A DNA stretch of 64,000 nucleotides from Delphinus delphis (GCF_949987515.2 NW_027192658.1:806001-870000), one strand, 5' to 3'. Positions 9,470 through 23,673 are shown, counted from the first letter of the stretch. Notes: a model not told the origin generated them from the sequence alone. Numbers and translations are program-made.

Positions 9470-11047
9470 ATGGTACCCATTCCACGGGTTTCAACTACCC
9501 AGGTTTAAGGTATTCTTCCTTCAGCTAAAACATGCATGTGGAACCTAGAGTATGATCAACCATGTGATCGAGAGACGTGTTCAAATATGTCTCAGTTTTC
9601 CTCCCCTGGTACTCGGGTGCAACATTCCAGACGCTTTACTAACACTCTCCCCACTTGGAGAGTCAGTCCCTTTAACCTCCTGTTTGGCCCAGTTTGCAAT
9701 TTCTGCGGAAGATGAACAGGAATAGCGAGAACCAATGAGAGGCTAGCTGGAGGTGTCTGGACGGGCAAATTTAACTCTCATTTCCCACCAGGAAGAGGAA
9801 TTAACCAAAGGCTCAGCATGCCGGGCCGGAACCAGATTAGGGCCTGAAGCCATCCTGCGGTGTTGCGGCCAGGTCACAAGAAAGCGAGTTGAAGAAAGGA
9901 GCTCAGGGGCACTGTAATTCACAAACCTGCAGAGTTATAAATGACAGCTATCGTCCAAAAATAGACTGAAGTAAGGCTGCCAAGAGGACTTGAAAGCGGG
10001 GCAGAATTGCAGGAAACCGATTTCAGGAGGTAGACTGGAATTGCATTGAAAGCATAGGAAAAGAGGCAGAACGTCCACAATGATGCACTTGGCCAAAAAG
10101 GGCGTATGCGTTTTCTCCTGAATATATTCAGGAAAAAACGCATACGCCCTTTTTGGCCAACCAAGCAAGCTTGCAAAGGAAATCTGCACTACAATGAAGT
10201 CTCACTTCCCCCCGGCCAAAAGGGCCATCTGAAAAAAGTGTAAAATCCAGAAAGGCAACAGGCCATTGAGAACTGGGAGACTTGTTATGCTGATGGGCGG
10301 GATGTAAATTGCCAACAGACACTTGGGAGAAGTGTATGGTGTTTCCTGAAACATCTAAAAAACAAAGCAAGAGAGCCTAGGGCATTTCCACTTATGGTCC
10401 TATAGCTTAGGGAAATTAAAATCAAAAAGACACAGCCACCCCAAAGTTTGGAACGGCTCTGTTTACAAGAACCTCGTTTACAGTACAAGTTCAACATCGC
10501 AGAAAGTGAAAAATGGATAAAGAAGTTGTGGTATTCACTTACAAAGCAATATCACTCAGCAATGAAATCTGTGTCATCAGGCCCTTAGCAGCACAATGAG
10601 TGGATTCAGGTATGATGATTCTAACTGAAATAAGTCACACAGAAAAAGAAACATCATAAGATATCAGTAATACACGGAATGGAAACTTGGCTACACAGGA
10701 ACTGAATTACAGAACAGAACAGGGTCTCAAATTTAGAAAAACAACTTATGCTTGCTTAAGAGTAACGGTGAGTTGGGGTGCTGCATAAAACCAGAGATTG
10801 AAATGAGCACAGATAAAGTTCCTTAAGCCAAATATGGAATAGACAAGAGCTACTCCTTGCTCAACGAAATGGACTCAACACCGCATATTAAACGCCTAAG
10901 AATGTACCTGACTTGTAAGTATCTTAAAACCTATGGATTGCTATGTCTCTGAAAGAGAATCAAGCATGTGTACAGGGGCATAAACGCAGCAGTGATAGGA
11001 TTGGAGAGGTGCGGTGAGCAAATGAAGACCCTTTGAAGTCATATTGC
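9470..11047 (+). repeat. Monomer 7
   Basis: 1,578 bp, palindrome type A at 10089-10160. Nearly identical to unit 5: GATCGAGAG, AAGAGAGCC, GGGCATTTCC and GTCTCTGAAAG are all present. Confidence 0.95.
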
Positions 11048-12625
11048 ATGGTACCCATTCCACGGGTTTCAACTACAGAGGTTTAAGGTATTCTTCCTTC
11101 AGCTAAAACATGCATGTGGAACCTAGAGTATGATCAACCATGTGATCGGGAGACGTGTTCAAATATGTCTCAGTTTTCCTCCCCTGGTACTCGGGTGCAA
11201 CATTCCAGACGCTTTACTAACACTCTCCCCACTTGGAGAGTCAGTCCCTTTAACCTCCTGTTTGGCCCATTTTGCAATTTCTGCGGAAGATGAACAGGAA
11301 TAGCGAGAACCAATGAGAGGCTAGCTGGAGGTGTCTGGACGGGCAAATTTAACTCTCATTTCCCACCAGGAAGAGGAATTAACCAAAGGCTCAGCATGGC
11401 GGGCCGGAACCAGATTAGGGCCTGAAGCCATCCTGCGGTGTTGCGACCAGGTCACAAGAAAGCGAGTTGAAGAAAGGAGCTCAGGGGCACTGTAATTCAC
11501 AAACCTGCAGAGTTATAAATGACAGCTATCGTCCAAAAATAGACTGAAGTAAGGCTGCCAAGAGGACTTGAAAGCGGGGCAGAATTGCAGGAAACCGATT
11601 TCAGGAGGTAGACTGGAATTGCATTGAAAGCATAGGAAAAGAGGCAGAACGTCCACAATGATGCACTTGGCCAAAAAGGGCGTATGCGTTTTTTCCTGAA
11701 TATATTCAGGAAAAAACGCATACGCCCTTTTTGGCCAACCAAGCAAGCTTGCAAAGGAAATCTGCACTACAATGAAGTCTCACTTCCCCCCGGCCAAAAG
11801 GGCCATCTGAAAAAAGTGTAAAATCCAGAAAGGCAACAGGCCATTGAGAACTGGGAGACTTGTTATGCTGATGGGGGGGATGTAAATTGCCAACAGACAC
11901 TTGGGAGAAGTGTATGGTGTTTCCTGAAACATCTAAAAAACAAAGCAACAGAGCCTAGGGCACTTCCACTTATGGTCCTATAGCTTAGGGAAATTAAAAT
12001 CAAAAAGACACAGCCACCCCAAAGTTTGGAACGGCTCTGTTTACAAGAACCTCGTTTACAGTACAAGTTCAACATCGCAGAAAGTGAAAAATGGATAAAG
12101 AAGTTGTGGTGTTCACTTACAAAGCAATATCACTCAGCAATGAAATCTGTGTCATCAGGCCCTTAGCAGCACAATGAGTGGATTCAGGTATGATGATTCT
12201 AACTGAAATAAGTCACACAGAAAAAGAAACATCATAAGATATCAGTAATACACGGAATGGAAACTTGGCTACACAGGAACTGAATTACAGAACAGAACAG
12301 GGTCTCAAATTTAGAAAAACAACTTATGCTTGCTTAAGAGTAAAGGTGAGTTGGGGTGCTGCATAAAACCAGAGATTGAAATGAGCACAGATAAAGTTCC
12401 TTAAGCCAAATATGGAATAGACAAGAGCTACTCCTTGCTCAACGAAATGGACTCAACACCGCATATTAAACGCCTAAGAATGTACCTGACTTGTAAGTAT
12501 CTTAAAACCTATGGATTGCTATGTCTCCGAAAGAGAATCAAGCATGTGTACAGGGGCATAAACGCAGCAGTGATAGGATTGGAGAGGTGCGGTGAGCAAA
12601 TGAAGACCCTTTGAAGTCATATTGC
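11048..12625 (+). repeat. Monomer 8
   Basis: 1,578 bp, palindrome type B at 11667-11738. Nearly identical to unit 6 up to about 12,340, apart from TTGCGACCAGG near 11442. It then changes to the ACCGCATATT/ACTTGTAAG tail, where unit 6 has ACCCCATATT/ACTAGTAAG. Confidence 0.95.
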
Positions 12626-14203
12626 ATGGTACCCATTCCACGGGTTTCAACTACAGAGGTTTAAGGTATTCTTCCTTCAGCTAAAATATGCATGTGGAAC
12701 CTAGAGTATGATCAACAATGTGATCGGGAGACGTGTTCAAATATGTCTCAGTTTTCCTCCCCTGGTACTCGGGTGCAACATTCCAGACGCTTTACTAACA
12801 CTCTCCCCACTTGGAGAGTCAGTCCCTTTAAACTCCTGTTTGGCCCATTTTGCAATTTCTGCGGAAGATGAACAGGAATAGCGAGAACCAATGAGAGGCT
12901 AGCTGGAGGTGTCTGGACGGGCAAATTTAACTCTCATTTCCCACCAGGAAGAGGAATTAACCAAAGGCTCAGCATGCCGGGCCGGAACCAGATTAGGGCC
13001 TGAAGCCATCCTGCGGTGTTGCGGCCAGGTCACAAGAAAGCGAGTTGAAGAAAGGAGCTCAGGGGCACTGTAATTCACAAACCTGCAGAGTTATAAATGA
13101 CAGCTATCGTCCAAAAATAGACTGAAGTAAGGCTGCCAAGAGGACTTGAAAGCGGGGCAGAATTGCAGGAAACCGATTTCAGGAGGTAGACTGGAATTGC
13201 ATTGAAAGCATAGGAAAAGAGGCAGAACGTCCACAATGATGCACTTGGCCAAAAAGGGCGTATGCGTTTTCTCCTGAATATATTCAGGAAAAAACGCATA
13301 CGCCCTTTTTGGCCAACCAAGCAAGCTTGCAAAGGAAATCTGCACTACAATGAAGTCTCACTTCCCCCCGGCCAAAAGGGCCATCTGAAAAAAGTGTAAA
13401 ATCCAGAAAGACAACAGGCCATTGAGAACTGGGAGCCTTGTTATGCCGATGGGCGGGATGTAAATTGCCAACAGACACTTGGGAGAAGTGTATGGTGTTT
13501 CCTGAAACATCTAAAAAACAAAGCAACAGAGCCTAGGGCACTTCCACTTATGGTCCTATAGCTTAGGGAAATTAAAATCAAAAAGACACAGCCACCCCAA
13601 AGTTTGGAACGCCTCTGTTTACAAGAACCTCGTTTACAGTACAAGTTCAACATCGCAGAAAGTGAAAAATGGATAAAGAAGTTGTGGTATTTACTTACAA
13701 AGCAATATCACTCAGCAATGAAATCTGTGTCATCAGGCCCTTAGCAGCACAATGAGTGGATTCAGGTATGATGATTCTAACTGAAATAAGTCACACAGAA
13801 AAAGAAACATCATAAGATATCAGTAATACACGGAATGGAAACTTGGCTACACAGGAACTGAATTACAGAACAGAACAGGGTCTCAAATTTAGACAACCAA
13901 CTTATTCTTGCTTAAGGGTAAAGGTGAGTTGGGGTGCTGCATAAAACCAGAGATTGAAATGAGCACAGATAAAGTTCCTTAAGCCAAATATGGAATAGAC
14001 AAGAGCTACTCCTTGCTCAACGAAATGGACTCAACACCCCATATTAAACGCCTAAGAATGTACCTGACTAGTAAGTATCTTAAAACCTATGGATTGCTAT
14101 GTCTCCGAAAGAGAATCAAGCATGTGTACAGGGGCATAAACGCAGCAGTGATAGGATTGGAGAGGTTCGGTGAGCAAATGAAGACCCTTTGAAGTCATAT
14201 TGC
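12626..14203 (+). repeat. Monomer 9
   Basis: 1,578 bp, head ACAGAGG, palindrome type A at 13245-13316. Private or rare changes: AAAATATGCATG near 12684, CAACAATGTG near 12714, TTTAAACTCC near 12828, TTATGCCGATG near 13441 and TTAGACAACC near 13890. Confidence 0.95.
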
Positions 14204-15783
14204 ATGGTACCCATTCCACGGGTTTCAACTACCCAGGTTTAAGGTATTCTTCCTTCAGCTAAAACATGCCTGTGGAACCTAGAGTATGATCAACCATGTC
14301 ATAGGGAGACGTGTTCAAATATGTCTCAGTTTTCCTCCCCTGGTACTCGGGTGCAACATTCCAGACGCTTTCCTAACACTCTCCCCACTTGGAGAGTCAG
14401 TCCCTTTAACCTCCTGTTTGGCCCAGTTTGCAATTTCTGCGGAAGATGAACAGGAATAGCGAAAACCAATGAGAGGCTAGCTGGAGGTGTCTGGACGGGC
14501 AAATTTAACTCTCATTTCCCACCAGGAAGAGGAAATAACCAAAGGCTCAGCGTGCCGTACCGGAACCAGATTAGGGCCTGAAGCCATCCTGCGATGTTGC
14601 GGCCAGCTCAAAAGAAAGCGAGTTGAAGAAAGGAGCTCAGGGGCACTGTAATTCACAAACCTGCAGAGTTATAAATGACAGCTATCGTCCAAAAATAGAC
14701 TGAAGTAAGGCTGCCAAGAGGACTTGAAAGCGGGGCAGAATTGCAGGAAACCGATTTCAGGAGGTAGACTGGAATTGCATTGAAAGCATAGGAAAAGAGG
14801 CAGAACGTCCACAATGATGCACTTGGCCAAAAAGGGCGTATGCGTTTTTTCCTGAATATATTCAGGAAAAAACGCATACGCCCTTTTTGGCCAACCAAGC
14901 AAGCTTGCAAAGGAAATCTGCACTACAATGAAGTCTCACTTCCCCCCGGTCAAAAGGGCCATCTGAAAAAAGTGTAAAATCCAGAAAGGCAGGACAGGTC
15001 ATGGAGAACTGGGAGCTTTGTTATTCTGATGGGCGGGATGTAAATTGCCAACAACCACTCGGGAGAAGTGTCTGGTGTTTCCTGAAACATCTAAAAAACA
15101 AAGCAACAGAACCTAGGGCACTTCCACTTATGGTCCTATAGCTTAGGGAAATTAAAATCAAAAAGACACAGCCACCCCAAAGTTTGGAACGGCTCTGTTT
15201 ACAAGAACCTCGTTTACAGTACAAGTTCAACATCGCAGAAAGTGAAAAATGGATAAAGAAGTTGTGGTATTTACTTACAAAGCAATATCACTCAGCAATG
15301 AAATCTGTGTCATCAGGCCCTTAGCAGCACAATGAGTGGATTCAGGTATGATGATTCTAACTGAAATAAGTCACACAGAAAAAGAAACATCATAAGATAT
15401 CAGTAATACACGGAATGGAAACTTGGCTACACAGGAACTGAATTACAGAACAGAACAGGGTCTCAAATTTAGAAAACCAACTTATTCTTGCTTAAGGGTA
15501 AAGGTGAGTTGGGGTGCTGCATAAAACCAGAGATTGAAATGAGCACAGATAAAGTTCCTTAAGCCAAATATGGAATAGACAAGAGCTACTCCTTGCTCAA
15601 CGAAATGGACTCAACACCCCATATTAAACGCCTAAGAATGTACCTGACTAGTAAGTATCTTAAAACCTATGGATTGCTATGTCTCCGAAAGAGAATCAAG
15701 CATGTGTACAGGGGCATAAACGCAGCAGTGATAGGATTGGAGAGGTTCGGTGAGCAAATGAAGACCCTTTGAAGTCATATTGC
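14204..15783 (+). repeat. Monomer 10
   Basis: 1,580 bp, two longer because of AGGCAGGACAGG near 14,986. Founder-like copy of the subfamily also seen in units 14, 19 and 20: GCCTGTGGAACC, CATAGGGAG, CTTTCCTAAC, GCGATGTTGC, GCTCAAAAG. Palindrome type B at 14823-14894, GGTC form. It has TTATTCTGATG near 15021 and GTCTGGTG near 15069. Confidence 0.95.
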
Positions 15784-17361
15784 ATGGTACCCATTCCACG
15801 GGTTTCAACTACCCAGGTTTAAGGTATTCTTCCTTCAGCTAAAACATGCATGTGGAACCTAGAGTATGATCAACCATGTGATCGAGAGACGTGTTCAAAT
15901 ATGTCTCAGTTTTCCTCCCCTGGTACTCGGGTGCAACATTCCAGACGCTTTACTAACACTCTCCCCACTTGGAGAGTCAGTCCCTTTAACCTCCTGTTTG
16001 GCCCAGTTTGCAATTTCTGCGGAAGATGAACAGGAATAGCGAGAACCAATGAGAGGCTAGCTGGAGGTGTCTGGACGGGCAAATTTAACTCTCATTTCCC
16101 ACCAGGAAGAGGAATTAACCAAAGGCTCAGCATGCCGGGCCGGAACCAGATTAGGGCCTGAAGCCATCCTGCGGTGTTGCGGCCAGGTCACAAGAAAGCG
16201 AGTTGAAGAAAGGAGCTCAGGGGCACTGTAATTCACAAACCTGCAGAGTTATAAATGACAGCTATCGTCCAAAAATAGACTGAAGTAAGGCTGCCAAGAG
16301 GACTTGAAAGCGGGGCAGAATTGCAGGAAACCGATTTCAGGAGGTAGACTGGAATTGCATTGAAAGCATAGGAAAAGAGGCAGAACGTCCACAATGATGC
16401 ACTTGGCCAAAAAGGGCGTATGCGTTTTCTCCTGAATATATTCAGGAAAAAACGCATACGCCCTTTTTGGCCAACCAAGCAAGCTTGCAAAGGAAATCTG
16501 CACTACAATGAAGTCTCACTTCCCCCCGGCCAAAAGGGCCATCTGAAAAAAGTGTAAAATCCAGAAAGGCAACAGGCCATTGAGAACTGGGAGACTTGTT
16601 ATGCTGATGGGCGGGATGTAAATTGCCAACAGACACTTGGGAGAAGTGTATGGTGTTTCCTGAAACATCTAAAAAACAAAGCAACAGAGCCTAGGGCATT
16701 TCCACTTATGGTCCCATAGCTTAGGGAAATTAAAATCAAAAAGACACAGCCACCCCAAAGTTTGGAACGGCTATGTTTACAAGAACCTCGTTTACAGTAC
16801 AAGTTCAACATCGCAGAAAGTGAAAAATGGATAAAGAAGTTGTGGTGTTCACTTACAAAGCAATATCACTCAGCAATGAAATCTGTGTCATCAGGCCCTT
16901 AGCAGCACAATGAGTGGATTCAGGTATGATGATTCTAACTGAAATAAGTCACACAGAAAAAGAAACATCATAAGATATCAGTAATACACGGAATGGAAAC
17001 TTGGCTACACAGGAACTGAATTACAGAACAGAACAGGGTCTCAAATTTAGAAAAACAACTTATGCTTGCTTAAGAGTAACGGTGAGTTGGGGTGCTGCAT
17101 AAAACCAGAGATTGAAATGAGCACAGATAAAGTTCCTTAAGCCAAATATGGAATAGACAAGAGCTACTCCTTGCTCAACGAAATGGACTCAACACCGCAT
17201 ATTAAACGCCTAAGAATGTACCTGACTTGTAAGTATCTTAAAACCTATGGATTGCTATGTCTCCGAAAGAGAATCAAGCATGTGTACAGGGGCATAAACG
17301 CAGCAGTGATAGGATTGGAGAGGTGCGGTGAGCAAATGAAGACCCTTTGAAGTCATATTGC
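15784..17361 (+). repeat. Monomer 11
   Basis: 1,578 bp, head ACCCAGG with GATCGAGAG as in units 5 and 7. Palindrome type A at 16403-16474, GGCC. Marker GTCCCATAGC near 16711. It has GTGGTGTTCAC near 16841 as in units 6 and 8, so it mixes both partners of that dimer. Confidence 0.95.
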
Positions 17362-18939
17362 ATGGTACCCATTCCACGGGTTTCAACTACAGAGGTTTAA
17401 GGTATTCTTCCTTCAGCTAAAACATGCATGTGGAACCTAGAGTATGATCAACCATGTGATCGGGAGACGTGTTCAAATATGTCTCAGTTTTCCTCCCCTG
17501 GTACTCGGGTGCAACATTCCAGACGCTTTACTAACACTCTCCCCACTTGGAGAGTCAGTCCCTTTAAACTCCTGTTTGGCCCAGTTTGCAATTTCTGCGG
17601 AAGATGAACAGGAATAGCGAGAACCAATGAGAGGCTAGCTGGAGGTGTCTGGACGGGCAAATTTAACTCTCATTTCCCACCAGGAAGAGGAATTAACCAA
17701 AGGCTCAGCATGCCGTGCCGGAACCAGATTAGGGCCTGAAGCCATCCTGCGGTGTTGCGGCCAGGTCACAAGAAAGCGAGTTGAAGAAAGGAGCTCAGGG
17801 GCACTGTAATTCACAAACCTGCAGAGTTATAAATGACAGCTATCGTCCAAAAATAGACTGAAGTAAGGCTGCCAAGAGGACTTGAAAGCGGGGCAGAATT
17901 GCAGGAAACCGATTTCAGGAGGTAGACTGGAATTGCATTGAAAGCATAGGAAAAGAGGCAGAACGTCCACAATGATGCACTTGGCCAAAAAGGGCGTATG
18001 CGTTTTCTCCTGAATATATTCAGGAAAAAACGCATACGCCCTTTTTGGCCAACCAAGCAAGCTTGCAAAGGAAATCTGCACTACAATGAAGTCTCACTTC
18101 CCCCCGGCCAAAAGGGCCATCTGAAAAAAGTGTAAAATCCAGAAAGACAACAGGCCATTGAGAACTGGGAGCCTTGTTATGCTGATGGGCGGGATGTAAA
18201 TTGCCAACAGACACTTGGGAGAAGTGTATGGTGTTTCCTGAAACATCTAAAAAACAAAGCAACAGAGCCTAGGGCACTTCCACTTATGGTCCTATAGCTT
18301 AGGGAAATTAAAATCAAAAAGACACAGCCACCCCAAAGTTTGGAACGCCTCTGTTTACAAGAACCTCGTTTACAGTACAAGTTCAACATCGCAGAAAGTG
18401 AAAAATGGATAAAGAAGTTGTGGTATTTACTTACAAAGCAATATCACTCAGCAATGAAATCTGTGTCATCAGGCCCTTAGCAGCACAATGAGTGGATTCA
18501 GGTATGATGATTCTAACTGAAATAAGTCACACAGAAAAAGAAACATCATAAGATATCAGTCATACACGGAATGGAAACTTGGCTACACAGGAACTGAATT
18601 ACAGAACAGAACAGGGTCTCAAATTTAGAAAACCAACTTATGCTTGCTTAAGGGTAAAGGTGAGTTGGGGTGCTGCATAAAACCAGAGATTGAAATGAGC
18701 ACAGATAAAGTTCCTTAAGCCAAATATGGAATAGACAAGAGCTACTCCTTGCTCAATGAAATGGACTGAACACCGCATATTAAACGCCTAAGAATGTACC
18801 TGACTTGTAAGTATCTTAAAACCTATGGATTGCTATGTCTCCGAAAGAGAATCAAGCATGTGTACAGGGGCATAAACGCAGCAGTGATAGGATTGGAGAG
18901 GTTCGGTGAGCAAATGAAGACCCTTTGAAGTCATATTGC
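17362..18939 (+). repeat. Monomer 12
   Basis: 1,578 bp, head ACAGAGG, last unit of the left-hand ACAGAGG group. Palindrome type A at 17981-18052, GGCC with AGACAACAGG. Changes: TTTAAACTCC as in unit 9, CATGCCGTGCC near 17709, AGTCATACACGG near 18558, and CAATGAAATGGACTGAAC near 18755. Confidence 0.95.
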
Positions 18940-20517
18940 ATGGTACCCATTCCAAGGGTTTCAACTATCCAGGTTTAAGGTATTCTTCCTTCAGCTAAAA
19001 CATGCATGTGGAACCTAGAGTATGATCAACCATGTGATTGGGAGACGTGTTCAAATATGTCTCAGTTTTCCTCCCCTGGTACTCGGGTGCAACATTCCAG
19101 ACGCTTTACTAACACTCTCCCCACTTGGAGAGTCAGCGCCTTTAACCTCCTGTTTGGCCCAGTTTGCAATTTCTGCGGAAGATGAACAGGAATAGCGAGA
19201 ACCAATGAGAGGCTAGCTGGAGGTGTCTGGACGGGCAAATTTAACTCTCATTTCCCACCAGGAAGAGGAATTAACCAAAGGCTCAGCATGCCGGGCCGGA
19301 ACCAGATTAGGGCCTGAAGCCATCCTGCGGTGTTGCGGCCAGGTCACAAGAAAGCGAGTTGAAGAAAGGAGCTCAGGGGCACTGTAATTCACAAACCTGC
19401 AGAGTTATAAATGACAGCTATCGTCCAAAAATAGACTGAAGTAAGGCTGCCAAGAGGACTTGAAAGCGGGGCAGAATTGCAGGAAACCGATTTCAGGAGG
19501 TAGACTGGAATTGCATTGAAAGCATAGGAAAAGAGGCAGAACGTCCACAATGATGCACTTGGCCAAAAAGGGCGTATGCGTTTTTTCCTGAATATATTCA
19601 GGAAAAAACGCATACGCCCTTTTTGGCCAACCAAGCAAGCTTGCAAAGGAAATCTGCACTACAATGAAGTCTCACTTCCCCCCGGCCAAAAGGGCCATCT
19701 GAAAAAAGTGTAAAATCCAGAAAGGCAATAGGCCATTGAGAACTGGGAGCCTTGTTATGCTGATGGGCGGGATGTAAATTGCCAACAGACACTTGGGAGA
19801 AGTGTATGGTGTTTCCTGAAACATCTAAAAAACAAAGCAACAGAGCCTAGGGCACTTCCACTTATGGTCCTATAGCTTAGGGAAATTAAAATCAAAAAGA
19901 CACAGCCACCCCAAAGTTTGGAACGGCTCTGTTTACAAGAACCTCGTTTACAGTACAAGTTCAACATCGCAGAAAGTGAAAAATGGATAAAGAAGTTGTG
20001 GTATTTACTTACAAAGCAATATCACTCAGCAATGAAATCTGTGTCATCAGGCCCTTAGCAGCACAATGAGTGGATTCAGGTATGATGATTCTAACTGAAA
20101 TAAGTCACACAGAAAAAGAAACATCATAAGATATCAGTAATACACGGAATGGAAACTTGGCTACACAGGAACTGAATTACAGAACAGAACAGGGTCTCAA
20201 ATTTAGAAAACCAACTTATTCTTGCTTAAGGGTAAAGGTGAGTTGGGGTGCTGCATAAAACCAGAGATTGAAATGAGCACAGATAAAGTTCCTTAAGCCA
20301 AATATGGAATAGACAAGAGCTACTCCTTGCTCAACGAAATGGACTCAACACCCCATATTAAACGCCTAAGAATGTACCTGACTAGTAAGTATCTTAAAAC
20401 CTATGGATTGCTATGTCTCCAAAAGAGAATCAAGCATGTGTACAGGGGCATAAACGCAGCAGTGATAGGATTGGAGAGGTTCGGTGAGCAAATGAAGACC
20501 CTTTGAAGTCATATTGC
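18940..20517 (+). repeat. Monomer 13
   Basis: 1,578 bp, head CCAAGGGTTTCAACTATCC, palindrome type B at 19559-19630, GGCC with GGCAATAGGCC near 19724. Almost the same as unit 18. The tail has CTCCAAAAGAG. Confidence 0.95.
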
Positions 20518-22096
20518 ATGGTACCCATTCCACGGGTTTCAACTACCCAGGTTTAAGGTATTCTTCCTTCAGCTAAAACATGCCTGTGGAACCTAGAGTA
20601 TGATCAACCATGTCATAGGGAGACGTGTTCAAATATGTCTCAGTTTTCCTCCCCTGGTACTCGGGTGGAACATTCCAGACGCTTTCCTAACACTCTCCCC
20701 ACTTGGAGAGTCAGTCCCTTTAACCTCCTGTTTGGCCCAGTTTGCAATTTCTGCGGAAGATGAACAGGAATAGCGAAAACCAATGAGAGGCTAGCTGGAG
20801 GTGTCTGGACGGGCAAATTTAACTCTCATTTCCCACCAGGAAGAGGAAATAACCAAAGGCTCAGCGTGCCGTACTGGAACCAGATTAGGGCCTGAAGCCA
20901 TCCTGCGATGTTGCGGCCAGCTCAAAAGAAAGCGAGTTGAAGAAAGGAGCTCAGGGGCACTGTAATTCACAAACCTGCAGAGTTATAAATGACAACTATC
21001 GTCCAAAAATAGACTGAAGTAAGGCTGCCAAGAGGACTTGAAAGCGGGGCAGAATTGCAGGAAACCGATTTCAGGAGGTAGACTGGAATTGCATTGAAAG
21101 CATAGGAAAAGAGGCAGAACGTCCACATTGATGCACTTGGCCAAAAAGGGCGTATGCGTTTTTTCCTGAATATATTCAGGAAAAAACGCATACGCCCTTT
21201 TTGGCCAACCAAGCAAGCTTGCAAAGGAAATCTGCACTACAATGAAGTCTCACTTCCCCCCGGTCAAAAGGGCCATCTGAAAAAAGTGTAAAATCCAGAA
21301 AGGCAGGACAGGTCATGGAGAACTGGGAGCTTTGTTATGCTGATGGGCGGGATGTAAATTGCCAACAACCACTCAGGAGAAGTGTATGGTGTTTCCTGAA
21401 ACATCTAAAAAACAAAGCAACAGAACCTAGGGCACTTCCACTTATGGTTCTATAGCTTAGGGAAATTAAAATCAAAAAGACACAGCCACCCCAAAGTTTG
21501 GAACGGCTCTGTTTACAAGAACCTCGTTTACAGTACAAGTTCAACATCGCAGAAAGTGAAAAATGGATAAAGAAGTTGTGGTATTTACTTACAAAGCAAT
21601 ATCACTCAGCAATGAAATCTGTGTCATCAGGCCCTTAGCAGCACAATGAGTGGATTCAGGTATGATGATTCTAACTGAAGTAAGTCACACAGAAAAAGAA
21701 ACATCATAAGATATCAGTAATACACGGAATGTAAACTTGGCTACACAGGAACTGAATTACAGAACAGAACAGGGTCTCAAATTTAGAAAACAACTTATGC
21801 TTGCTTAAGGGTAAAGGTGAGCTGGGGAGCTGCATAAAACCAGAGATTGAAATGAGCACAGATAAAGTTCCTTAAGCCAAATATGGAATAGACAAGAGCT
21901 ACTCCTTGCTCAACGAAATGGACTCAACACCGCATATTAAACGCCTAAGAATGTACCTGACTAGTAAGTATCTTAAAACCTATGGATTGCTATGTCTCCG
22001 AAAGAGAATCAAGCATGTGTACAGGGGCATAAACGCAGCAGTGATAGGATTGGAGAGGTTCGGTGAGCAAATGAAGACCCTTTGAAGTCATATTGC
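20518..22096 (+). repeat. Monomer 14
   Basis: 1,579 bp. Same subfamily as unit 10: GCCTGTGG, CATAGGGAG, GCGATG, GCTCAAAAG. Palindrome type B at 21137-21208, GGTC with AGGCAGGACAGG. Private CACATTGATG near 21123 and TGGTTCTATAG near 21445. The tail has GAAAACAACTT (one base short) and GAGCTGGGGAGC. Confidence 0.95.
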
Positions 22097-23673
22097 ATGG
22101 TACCCATTACACGGGTCTTAACTCTCCAGGTTTTAGGTATTCTTCCTTCAGCTAAAACATGCATGTGGAACCCAAGTATGATCAACCATGTGAACGGGAG
22201 ACGTGTTCAAATATGTCTCAGTTTTCCTCCCCTGGTACTCGGGTGCAACATTCCAGACGCTTTACTAACACTCTCCCCACTTGGAGAGTCAGCGCCTTTA
22301 ACCTCCTGTTTGGCCCAGTTTGCAATTTCTGCGGAAGATGAACAGGAATACCGAGAACCAATGAGAGGCTAGCTGGAGGTGTCTGGACGGGCAAATTTAA
22401 CTCTCATTTCCCACCAGGAAGAGGAATTAACCAAAGGCTCAGCATGCCGGGCCGGAAACAGATTAGGGCCTGAAGCCATCCTGCGGTGTTGCGGCCAGGT
22501 CACAAGAAAGCGAGTTGAAGAAAGGAGCTCAGGGGCACTGTAATTCACAAACCTGCAGAGTTATAAATGACAGTTATCGTCCAAAAATAGACTGAAGTAA
22601 GGCTGCCAAGAGGACTTGAAAGCGGGGCAGAATTGCAGGAAACCGATTTCAGGAGGTAGACTGGAATTGCTTTGAAAGCATAGGAAAAGAGGCAGAACGT
22701 CCACAATGATGCACTTGGCCAAAAAGGGCGTATGCGTTTTTTCCTGAATATATTCAGGAAAAAACGCATACGCCCTTTTTGGCCAACCAAGCAAGCTTGC
22801 AAAGGAAATCTGCACTACAATGAAGTCTCACTTCCCCCCGGCCAAAAGGGCCATCTGAAAAAAGTGTAAAATCCAGAAAGACAACAGGCCATTTAGAACT
22901 GGGAGCCTTGTTATGCTGATGGGCGGGATGTAAATTGCCAACAGACACTTGGGAGAAGTGTATGGTGTTTCCTGAAACATCTAAAAAACAAAGCAACAGA
23001 GCCTAGGGCACTTCCACTTATGGTCCTATAGCTTAGGGAAATTAAAATCAAAAAGACACAGCCACCCCAAAGTTTGGAACGGCTCTGTTTACAAGAACCT
23101 CGTTTACAGTACAAGTTCAACATCGCAGAAAGTGAAAAATGGATAAAGAAATTGTGGTATTTACTTACAAAGCAATATCACTCAGCAATGAAATCTGTCT
23201 CATCAGGCCCTTAGCAGCACAATGAGTGGATTCAGGTATGATGATTCTAACTGAAATAAGTCACACAGAAAAAGAAACATCATAAGATATCAGTAATACA
23301 CGGAATGTAAACTTGGCTACACAGGAACTGAATTACAGAACAGAACAGGGTCTCAAATTTAGAAAACCAACTTATTCTTGCTTAAGGGTAAAGGTGAGAT
23401 GGGGTGCTGCATAAAACCAGAGATTGAAATGAGCACAGATAAAGTTCCTTAAGCCAAATATGGAATAGACAAGAGCTACTCCTTGCTCAACGAAATGGAC
23501 TCAACACCCCATATTAAACGCCTAAGAATGTACCTGACTAGTAAATATCGTAAAACCTATGGATTGCTATGTCTCCAAAAGAGAATCAAGCATGTGTACA
23601 GGGGCATAAACGCAGCAGTGATAAGATTGGAGAGGTTCGGTGAGCAAATGAAGACCCTTTGAAGTCATATTGC
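22097..23673 (+). repeat. Monomer 15
   Basis: 1,577 bp. First of the ACACGGGTCTTAACTCTCC head type, with TTTTAGG and CCCAAGTATG (one base short). Palindrome type B at 22715-22786, GGCC with AGACAACAGG. Private: CAGTTATCG near 22572, TTGCTTTGAAAG near 22668 and CCATTTAG near 22889. Unit 21 has the same head. Confidence 0.95.

Larger units (their letters stand above)
6314..12625 (+). repeat. Tandemly duplicated dimer (units 5-6 = units 7-8)
   Basis: Units 5 and 6 (6314-9469) reappear in units 7 and 8 (9470-12625) at an offset of exactly 3,156 bp, including changes seen nowhere else. The tails of units 6 and 8 differ after about 12,340, and the tail of unit 6 matches that of unit 4. So the true junction lies between about 9,190 and 9,302. 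Confidence 0.9.
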
